This document shows positions 1 through 6,192 of a stretch of 21,815 bases of DNA, one piece after another (position 1 is the stretch's first letter; every line of letters starts with the position of its first letter). The position numbers were made by a program, and so were the translations under genes. This DNA is from DASWIG01 sp965371445 (GTDB lineage Bacteria; Acidobacteriota; Thermoanaerobaculia; Multivoradales; J023). Location: assembly GCA_965371445.1 (NCBI GenBank), contig CBDUYN010000172.1, positions 1-21,815 on the forward strand. Direction: 5' to 3'. The notes beneath the pieces are model-generated. The model saw nothing but the letters and a program-made list of their open reading frames with translations, made no database searches and was not told where the DNA came from.

Positions 1-98
1 GGGTAATGGCGCACAAGACCCAGCCGAACGCCTCGCCAGAGAATGAGAACTTCCAACCCCATCCCGAGCCAGAAGATTGCGTATTGTATGGGCGTCAT
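1..98 (-). CDS. Membrane protein, N-terminus only (runs off the left edge)
   Basis: An open frame starts at the ATG at 98-96 and stays open to the edge, giving 32 complete codons. The peptide begins MTPIQYAIFWLGMGLEVLIL and continues with Arg and His residues, a typical N-terminal membrane helix followed by a positive patch. A purine-rich ribosome-binding site (CAGGGA) lies 6 nt before the ATG. The gene follows the NACHT operon on the same strand after 118 bp holding a hairpin, so it may be read through from it or have its own promoter. I do not recognise the family with certainty; it resembles small multi-helix hypothetical proteins of acidobacteria. Function unknown. Confidence 0.5.
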   Translation of the reverse strand, partial: MTPIQYAIFWLGMGLEVLILWRGVRLGLVRHY

Positions 99-137
99 GT
101 GAAGTCCCTGACACTGATGATGTCAAGAATACTTCAC
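99..137. repeat. Imperfect inverted repeat before the left-edge gene
   Basis: GTGAAGT (99-105) pairs with ACTTCAC (131-137), and inside these TGACA (109-113) pairs with TGTCA (121-125). The arms are broken by an internal loop (CCC against AGAAT), with a 7-nt centre. It sits directly against the start codon of the left-edge gene, so it could be an operator or a 5'-leader hairpin. Function is inferred from position only. Confidence 0.4.
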
Positions 138-157
138 AAAAGCAAGAACCAGGCACG

Positions 158-179
158 AGAGGGGGGCGAGCCCCCCTCT
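158..179. other. GC-rich perfect hairpin downstream of the NACHT-FGE gene
   Basis: AGAGGGGGG (158-166) and CCCCCCTCT (171-179) form a perfect 9-bp stem around CGAG, starting 37 nt after the stop codon on the minus strand. No T-run follows it in the direction of transcription (CGTGCCTGG follows), so it is not a canonical intrinsic terminator. It may still act as an mRNA 3' stabiliser or weak terminator. A second G6 run closer to the stop codon (185-190 on the plus strand as C6) could compete for the same C-rich arm. Confidence 0.55.
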
Positions 180-192
180 GGACTCCCCCCGT

Positions 193-222
193 TCAGAGAT
201 CAGAGAGATCAGAGATTCAGAG
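193..222. repeat. Short degenerate tandem repeat across the NACHT-FGE stop codon
   Basis: TCAGAG occurs four times, starting at 193, 200, 209 and 217 (CTCTGA on the coding strand). The last copy contains the TGA stop codon of the NACHT-FGE gene, and further TGA triplets follow in two frames. It looks like slippage-prone low-complexity sequence; no function is assigned. Confidence 0.5.
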
Positions 223-3012
223 GCCGGAAGATGGGGAAAGCACCACACGGGACCCCACGCGGTTAAGCCCGACCCTGGGAACGCGCCCGAAGCGGTACGC
301 GCAACGGACGCGGCCGCGGAAGTCGACAAAAGAAGCGCCGCGCAGGACCCAGAGAGGGTTCTCGTGGTGCTTTTCCCGTCCGTCGTGAGCATCATAAGGA
401 TAGTCGCGATACTGACTCCGCGTCCATTCCCAGACGTTTCCACTCATGTCCGCACAGCCGTACGGCGAATCTCCCGCTGGAGAAAACTGGCCGACGGGAG
501 TCGTTCCTCGGTTGCGACGTTTCCATTTCGAAAAGAGCGACCGACGGCCCTCTTGCCAGTAATCCCAACTGTTCGCGCGGTCAGCACGAAATTCTTCGCC
601 CCAAGGGTATCTACGTCCATCCGTGCCACGTGCGGCCTTCTCCCACTCCGCCTCGCTCGGCAACGAATGTCCGTCGTACCGCGCGTAAGCACCAGCTTCG
701 TCCCAGTCGACCCAAACGACGGGATGATTCGCCTCACCCTTCAGGCAACGAGGGTCTCCGACCTTGAAACCACTCTCCTCGACGAAGGTCTGAAACTGCG
801 CCACCGTCACCGGGTAGCGGCCGATGTAAAAGGTCGGTAGAAAAAGAACGTGCTGTGGTTTTTCGCGATCGTTGTCCTCACTGCCCATCACGAACTCGCC
901 CGCCGGCACCTTGACGAACCCGATCTCTTCGTATCGTCCCAGCTCGCACCAGGCCCAGCCAGCCGCCGCCTTGACGCTTTCCGAAGCGTCAGCCCGCGCT
1001 TTCCCGAGCGCGTCCCACGTCGCACCGTCGGGCTCGAACGTAAGCTCGGCCAGCGTCCTTGCCGCCGCCGCCCGGACGGTCTCTTGGTCGTCCTCGGCGA
1101 TCATCTTGACGAGCAGCGGAGCGATGCCGCCGGCCTGCTCCTCGCCCAACGCCGGCAGCAGCTTGAGGAGACGCGAACGCTGGTCGGGATCGCGTCCTTC
1201 GAGCACCCCGCGCATCCATTCGCGGGCGCCTTGCGGGTCCCCGATGAGAAGAGCTCCGGCCAGGCGTCCGAATGCATCCGGCGCCTCCTCGGCGTCCAGG
1301 CGGGCTAGCAGCCGCTGTCGGACCTGACTCTTCAGGTCGTCCCCGACCTGGACGTCCTCCGCCAGGCTCAGTCCTGCCATCTCAAGCGCCGAATCGGCTC
1401 CTTCCTCGAGGAACGCCGCCACCAACAGCTGAGCGCGTTCCCGGGGCGCCAGTCCGACACCGATCAGGATGACCTCGCGCCACCGCTCCTCCGCCGTGTG
1501 CGCCAGAAGCAGGTCGTCCTTGCCGGTCTCGACGACGTAGGCGGCGGCAAGATAGTCCTGCAACGCTCGGTGGGCGAAACCGTAGCGCCCGATGGCAAGC
1601 TCGACGAGAATGCCCGAGCGCTGCCAGATCTCCTCGATCAGCGCCTTCGCCGTCGCCTCGGTGCCGAGCTCCGGTAGAAGCGGCGTCACCACGTCTTCCA
1701 GGACCTTGAGGTCGGCCTCGAGGAGATCGCCGCGCAGGTAATGGAACGCCAGCTCCTTCAGAACCAGGAGCTTTCCCTTGAGCGACGCCGTCTCGACGCG
1801 CTTCAAATGCTTCTCGCTCAGGTCCCAGAGCTCCAAGAGGATCTCGAGGCATTTCTCGTAGAGCTGCGCCCGTCCCTTCGGCAGGTCGGCCACCCGGTGG
1901 TAGTGGACGAGGGTGATGAGCGAGAGGATGAGCGGCGTCCGGGCGAGACGCCGCAGCCCCTCGTTGCCGGCGAGCGACTTGCAGAGCGCCTCGGTGCGTT
2001 CGCGGGCCTCGGCGAAGGCCTCCTCTTCCGCCTTGCGGAGCTGCTCGACGGCGGGGCTGGCGCCGAGGAGGTTCGCCTTCTGCGTCCGCAGCACCTCGCG
2101 GTACCAGGCGCCGACGAACTGGCGGACGTCGTCGTCCGAGAGCTCTCGGATCTCGTAGGTGCGGAAGTCCGGCAACTGGTTGCGCCAGCCCGCGACGCGG
2201 CAGGTGACGACGTACCAGTTCTCCGGATACTCCCGCACCAGCGAGCGGATTTCCTCGGCGGCCTGGCGGTGGAGGTCCTGGTCGAGCACCTCGTCGAGGC
2301 CGTCGAGGAGCACGATCGAGCCACCACGGCGCAGCTGTCGTTCGACGTAGCCCGGCGGCAACGCGACCGGCGTTGACGAGCGGAGCAGCTCAAGGACGCT
2401 TCCGGCGTCCTTTTCCCCTAACCTCCGCAGCCGCGCGAAAAGCGGCAGCGGACGCTCCAGCCGTTCCCGCAGCGCCGCGGGGACGTGTCCGGCGAAGAGC
2501 AGCGTCAGGTAGTCGAGGAGCGTCGTCTTGCCGGAGCCCGGCGGTCCGAGGACGACGAGCCGCCGGTCGTCGCCCTCGAAGATCTCGGGGAGGTGGAAGT
2601 CCCGGGCCTCGTCGTCCTTGCCGGCGGCGAGACGGAGCGAGACGTAGACCTCGCGCAGGCGCGGCGGGTGGAGGTCCGCGCGGTTGTAGATCCCGATCAG
2701 ACGCAGCCGTCGATGCTCCTCGACGAGGCCGGCGAGATGACGTTTCGTGGCCCGGAAACCGAAGCCCTGGAGGGCGCGTTCGATCGCGGCGCCGAGCTTT
2801 TTGAACAGCGCCTTGATCGTCTCGGAGAGGATCAGGACGACGACGGCGGTGACGGCGGCGACGAGGATCTTGTCGCCGTATTGGTCCCAGAAGCCGGGAG
2901 TGACGTCCTGGGCCAGTGTGCTTGTCGTGAGGGCCGCGAGAACCGTGGTGAGGGCGCCTTTGAGATGGCTGCTTCTACTCACGGCGTCTTCACCTTCGGA
3001 GGTCGTGGACAT
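217..3012 (-). CDS. Membrane-anchored NACHT NTPase with HEAT-like region and C-terminal FGE/SUMF1 domain
   Basis: 931 aa. A hydrophobic helix at about 49-68 precedes a NACHT P-loop NTPase with Walker A GPPGSGKTT (156-164), the NACHT-type Walker B LLDGLDEV (235-242) and a VTCR sensor strand near 269-272. A helical middle follows, with a HEAT-like repeat near 640-665. From about 700 to 926 lies a formylglycine-generating-enzyme/SUMF1 domain: PAGEFVMGS (703-711), then LPSEAEWEKAARG, YPWG, GNVWEW and VLRGASF. The paired catalytic cysteines of true FGE (after the GGS motif) are absent, with VDF in their place, so ligand binding is more likely than catalysis. NACHT proteins are STAND-type switches, and several bacterial ones defend against phage; that role here is inferred. 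The ATG directly follows the HEPN stop codon (TAG-ATG), so translation is probably coupled. GC falls sharply towards the FGE end. Confidence 0.85.
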   Translation of the reverse strand: MSTTSEGEDAVSRSSHLKGALTTVLAALTTSTLAQDVTPGFWDQYGDKILVAAVTAVVVLILSETIKALFKKLGAAIERALQGFGFRATKRHLAGLVEEHRRLRLIGIYNRADLHPPRLREVYVSLRLAAGKDDEARDFHLPEIFEGDDRRLVVLGPPGSGKTTLLDYLTLLFAGHVPAALRERLERPLPLFARLRRLGEKDAGSVLELLRSSTPVALPPGYVERQLRRGGSIVLLDGLDEVLDQDLHRQAAEEIRSLVREYPENWYVVTCRVAGWRNQLPDFRTYEIRELSDDDVRQFVGAWYREVLRTQKANLLGASPAVEQLRKAEEEAFAEARERTEALCKSLAGNEGLRRLARTPLILSLITLVHYHRVADLPKGRAQLYEKCLEILLELWDLSEKHLKRVETASLKGKLLVLKELAFHYLRGDLLEADLKVLEDVVTPLLPELGTEATAKALIEEIWQRSGILVELAIGRYGFAHRALQDYLAAAYVVETGKDDLLLAHTAEERWREVILIGVGLAPRERAQLLVAAFLEEGADSALEMAGLSLAEDVQVGDDLKSQVRQRLLARLDAEEAPDAFGRLAGALLIGDPQGAREWMRGVLEGRDPDQRSRLLKLLPALGEEQAGGIAPLLVKMIAEDDQETVRAAAARTLAELTFEPDGATWDALGKARADASESVKAAAGWAWCELGRYEEIGFVKVPAGEFVMGSEDNDREKPQHVLFLPTFYIGRYPVTVAQFQTFVEESGFKVGDPRCLKGEANHPVVWVDWDEAGAYARYDGHSLPSEAEWEKAARGTDGRRYPWGEEFRADRANSWDYWQEGRRSLFSKWKRRNRGTTPVGQFSPAGDSPYGCADMSGNVWEWTRSQYRDYPYDAHDGREKHHENPLWVLRGASFVDFRGRVRCAYRFGRVPRVGLNRVGSRVVLSPSSGL

Positions 3013-3420
3013 CTATCCCGCGCTGCTCGGAGAGCCTACTTCATCCTCAGCCCAAGAGACGACAGCCTCCGCCAGAGCCAGGGCTTCCTCAAGCTCCTCG
3101 TCGTCGACCGGCTCGTAAGCGGCTGGATAGCGACTCGCCACGGCGTAATCCGTAAGGACTACCGCATCTCGGACCAGCTTGGGTATCCCACGGTCTTCTG
3201 GGATGAGCTCCAGAAGTCTCGTGATGTTGTGGGTTCGGGGAAACGGGATAGAGCTGGCGATCAGGACTGCCTTCAAAGCCTTCTCGGCAGCCTGCTGAGC
3301 GTGAAAGCACAGGTCTTCGGGCAAAACGCCGACGGGTGGCGGCATGCGAGCTATGGCCAAATCGCTGCGGGAGCGTCGTAGCCAGTCCTCCGGGCTACCG
3401 GGAGAACCGTCATATGGCAT
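3013..3420 (-). CDS. HEPN domain protein, partner of an MNT nucleotidyltransferase
   Basis: 135 aa, all helical. It carries the HEPN signature FHAQQAAEKALKAVLI (39-54), then PRTHNI (61-66) and a late ASRYP (96-99), as in Pfam HEPN (PF05168). The family works with MNT-type nucleotidyltransferases; several HEPN-MNT pairs are toxin-antitoxin modules in which HEPN is an RNase held in check by AMPylation. The strict Rx4-6H RNase motif is not obvious; only R62-T-H64 is seen, so RNase activity is uncertain. The start is fixed by an 11-bp overlap with the MNT gene; no other in-frame start lies nearby. The stop directly touches the NACHT start. GC is about 60%, lower than in tex. An alternative is a nucleotide-binding scaffold without toxicity. 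Confidence 0.85.
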   Translation of the reverse strand: MPYDGSPGSPEDWLRRSRSDLAIARMPPPVGVLPEDLCFHAQQAAEKALKAVLIASSIPFPRTHNITRLLELIPEDRGIPKLVRDAVVLTDYAVASRYPAAYEPVDDEELEEALALAEAVVSWAEDEVGSPSSAG

Positions 3421-3724
3421 AGACCTCTTTCCCCTCCTCGAGGATGGTTCGGTAGATCAGGCCGATGTTGTCCCGGTGCCTGTCGAGATCGGCGGGTGTC
3501 GCCACAAGGATGTCGAAGGCGATACCGACGCCGCGGATCCTACGGTAAAGCTTCTGGGCCGTCTTCCGGCGATGGACTCCTTCCGGCATCACCACCAGTA
3601 GATCGAGGTCGCTGGATTCTCCGAGCTCACCGCGTGCCGCCGAACCGAAGAGGAGGATCCGCAGAGGTTGGACGGCCTCGACGATCTGTCGAACCAAACT
3701 GTTGACGGCTCTGTCGGCTTCCAT
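3410..3724 (-). CDS. MNT-type minimal nucleotidyltransferase (antitoxin-like)
   Basis: 104 aa, the usual size of a MNT domain protein. It has LFGSAARGELGESSDLDLLV (25-44) with the GS...DxD core (G27-S28, D39, D41) and the third acidic residue in FDILVATP (D71), so the catalytic triad is complete. The C-terminus (YRTILEEGKEVYA) is typical. Known relatives such as MntA AMPylate the partner HEPN toxin; that reaction here is inferred from intact motifs and the adjacent HEPN gene. It is the first gene of the operon. An SD-like GGGAG lies 7 nt upstream of the ATG and an extended -10 motif about 25 nt upstream. Confidence 0.88.
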   Translation of the reverse strand: MEADRAVNSLVRQIVEAVQPLRILLFGSAARGELGESSDLDLLVVMPEGVHRRKTAQKLYRRIRGVGIAFDILVATPADLDRHRDNIGLIYRTILEEGKEVYAI

Positions 3725-3749
3725 TTCAGGTCTCCCGCTCTGTATGAGG

Positions 3750-3758
3750 AGTATAGCA
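3750..3758 (-). promoter_or_regulatory. Extended -10 promoter element for the MNT-HEPN-NACHT operon
   Basis: On the minus strand TGC-TATACT reads as a TGn extended -10 with 5 of 6 bases of TATAAT. It lies in the 97-bp gap between the tex stop and the MNT start and would give a leader of about 19 nt. No good -35 is present 17 bp upstream (CGTGCG), which is usual for extended -10 promoters. It suggests the operon is transcribed on its own rather than only by readthrough from tex. Confidence 0.5.
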
Positions 3759-3821
3759 CTCGAATCGCCGGACGCACGCGGATCGCCGTTGGGCGGGACT
3801 CCTGCGCTCCCAGCAGAAGAG

Positions 3822-6149
3822 TCACCGCCCAGGACGTCGATTGAACTTCCGAGCCAGATCCTCCAACGTCGCCGGCCCCGACGGCTTCCTCGGCGCTTCC
3901 TTCTGTCCTCCCTCCTTGCCCCGCTGCGGACCCCGAGGCCCGTCGGCCTTGCCGCCCTTCCTCTGCGGACGCTTCAGCGCGTCGCCCGACTTCATCGAAA
4001 GCGAGATCCGTCCCCGCTCACGGTCGACCTCGAGGACCCGGACCCGCACTACCTGCCCCACCTGGACGACGTCCCGCGGGGCCTCGACCCAGCGGTCCGC
4101 GAGCTCGGAGAGGTGGACGAGCCCGTCGCGCTTGACTCCGACGTCGACGAAAGCGCCGAAGTTCGTTACGTTCGAGACCCGTCCTTCAAGCTCCATACCC
4201 GGCTGCAGGTCTTCGATCGACACCACGTCGTCGCGCAGCTCGGGCGTCTTGAGCTCGGGACGCGGATCGCGCCCCGGACGCTCGAGCTCGCTGCGAATGT
4301 CGTCGAGGGTGAACTTTCCAAGGCCTTTTTCCGCGTCGAGGAAGCGGTCGAAGCGAAGCTTGCCGACGAGCGCCGGGTCGCCGACGAGCTGACCCGGCTC
4401 GACGCCCAGCTCCTTCGCCATGGTCCGGACCACACCGTAGCGCTCCGGATGGACGGCGGTACGGTCGAGAGGATTCTCGCCGTCGCGGATGCGGAGGAAC
4501 CCGCCCGCCAGCTCGAAGGTCTTGGCCCCGAAGCCCTTGACGTCGAGGAGCGACCTGCGGCTCCGGAAGGGACCGTTCGCCTCGCGATGGGCGACGACGC
4601 TCTTGGCGATCCTCTCCGAAAGCCCCGAGACTCGCCGCAGAAGCGACGCCGACGCCGTGTTGAGCTCGACGCCGACGCGGTTCACCGCCCCCTCGACGGC
4701 GAGGTCGAGCTCACCGGCGAGCGCTTTCTGGTCGACGTCGTGCTGGTACTGGCCGACGCCGAGCGAGCGGGGCTCGATCTTGACGAGCTCGGCGAGCGGG
4801 TCCTGGAGGCGGCGGGCGATCGAGACCGCGCCGCGCAGCGTCACGTCGAGCTCCGGGAGCTCGTCGCGCGCCTCCGCCGAGGCCGAGTAGACCGACGCTC
4901 CCGTCTCCGGGACGATGGCGACGATCACCTGGAGCTTTGCCTCGCGGACCGCCTGGCGGGCGAAAAGCTCCGTTTCGCGGCTCGCCGTACCGTTGCCGAC
5001 GGCGACCGCGTGGATCTCGTGGCGCCGGACGAGCTCGACGAGCAACGCCTCTGCCTCCGCTGTGCGCGCCTTGGGCTCGACGGGATAGACGACGTCGGTC
5101 GCGACGACGCGTCCCGTGGCGTCGACGACGGCCAGCTTGCAGCCCGTGCGGTAGCCCGGGTCGAGCCCCATGACGCTGACCTGGCCGAGGGGCGATTGCA
5201 GGAGCAGCGCCTCCAGGTTGGCGCGGAAGACGCGAATCGCTTCCGCCTCGGCCTGCTCTCGCAGCTCGCCGCGTACCTCGTTGGTGATCGAAGGACGCAA
5301 GAGCCGCCTGTAGCCGTCGGCCGCGGCGGCGGCGAGCTCGCGTCCGCAGGGCGTGGTGAGCGGCACGTCGAAGCTGAGTGCCAGGCGCTCGGCCTCGGCG
5401 TCGTCGTCGACCGCGAGGTCGGAGATCAGGATCCCCTCGCGTTCGCCGCGCAGGATGGCCAGGAGCCGGTGGGAGGCGACGGCGCGCGCCGGCTCGCCGT
5501 AGTCGAAGTAGTCCTTGTAGACCTGGCCTTCCTCCTCCTTGCCGCGCAGCACCCGGACCTTGAGCTCGCCTCGGGTACGGAGAGTCCGGCGGAGCCCGGA
5601 GCGGTTCTCGGCGTCCTCGGCGAGGCGCTCGGCGAGGATGTCGCGGGCTCCGGCGAGGGCGCCCTCGGCGTCGGCGACGTCCTTTTCGGGGTCGAGAAAG
5701 GACGCGGCGAGCTCGCTGGGCGAGGCCTGGCCGGCGGCCTTTTCCAGCAGCGCGTCGGCCAGCGGTTCGAGTCCCCTTTCGCGCGCGATCTGAGCGCGGG
5801 TGCGGCGCTTTGGCTTGTAGGGCAGGTAGAGGTCTTCGAGCACCTGCTTGGTGGTGGCGGCGCGGATCGCCGCCTCGAGCTCGGGCGTGAGCTTTTCCTG
5901 TTCGACGATCGATTCCAGGATCGCGTCGCGGCGTTCGGCAAGCTCCAGGAAGTAGGTGCGGCGCTTCGCGATCTCCTCGAGCTTTTCGTCATCGAGGCCG
6001 CCGGTCGACTCCTTGCGGTAGCGGGCCACGAAGGGGACGGTCGACCCCTCGGCGAAAAGCGCCGCCGCGGCCGCGACCTGGGCCGGCCGGCAGCCGGCCT
6101 CGCGGGCGATCAGCTCGACAAATCTCTCCTCCAAGATCCCTTTCGACAT
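3822..6149 (-). CDS. tex: Tex family RNA-binding transcription accessory protein
   Basis: 775 aa, the normal length for Tex. In order: the N-terminal Tex domain (STVPFVARYRKESTGGLDD near 51-69, and LYLPYKPKRRTRAQIARERG near 112-131), a YqgF/RNase H-like domain from about 324 (VMGLDPGYRTGCKLAV), helix-hairpin-helix segments from about 490 (LNTASASLLRRVSGL, then DVKGFGAKTFELAGG), and one S1 RNA-binding domain (about 648-720; GMELEGRVSNVTNFGAFVDV). A basic low-complexity tail follows. Tex binds nucleic acid in the cytoplasm and affects transcription and translation in several bacteria. AAAGGA sits 4 nt before the ATG. The gene lies 43 bp after the TPR-peptidase gene on the same strand and may be its last operon member. 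Confidence 0.97.
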   Translation of the reverse strand: MSKGILEERFVELIAREAGCRPAQVAAAAALFAEGSTVPFVARYRKESTGGLDDEKLEEIAKRRTYFLELAERRDAILESIVEQEKLTPELEAAIRAATTKQVLEDLYLPYKPKRRTRAQIARERGLEPLADALLEKAAGQASPSELAASFLDPEKDVADAEGALAGARDILAERLAEDAENRSGLRRTLRTRGELKVRVLRGKEEEGQVYKDYFDYGEPARAVASHRLLAILRGEREGILISDLAVDDDAEAERLALSFDVPLTTPCGRELAAAAADGYRRLLRPSITNEVRGELREQAEAEAIRVFRANLEALLLQSPLGQVSVMGLDPGYRTGCKLAVVDATGRVVATDVVYPVEPKARTAEAEALLVELVRRHEIHAVAVGNGTASRETELFARQAVREAKLQVIVAIVPETGASVYSASAEARDELPELDVTLRGAVSIARRLQDPLAELVKIEPRSLGVGQYQHDVDQKALAGELDLAVEGAVNRVGVELNTASASLLRRVSGLSERIAKSVVAHREANGPFRSRRSLLDVKGFGAKTFELAGGFLRIRDGENPLDRTAVHPERYGVVRTMAKELGVEPGQLVGDPALVGKLRFDRFLDAEKGLGKFTLDDIRSELERPGRDPRPELKTPELRDDVVSIEDLQPGMELEGRVSNVTNFGAFVDVGVKRDGLVHLSELADRWVEAPRDVVQVGQVVRVRVLEVDRERGRISLSMKSGDALKRPQRKGGKADGPRGPQRGKEGGQKEAPRKPSGPATLEDLARKFNRRPGR

Positions 6150-6192
6150 CGATCCTTTCTCCGGTGGCTATCGATTCAAGAGTTACAGTGTA

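Noticed and set aside
98..126. TTGACA on the minus strand before the left-edge gene as a promoter
   Set aside because: The hexamer 17 bp downstream is TTCACA, only 2 of 6 matches to a -10, and overlaps the start codon.
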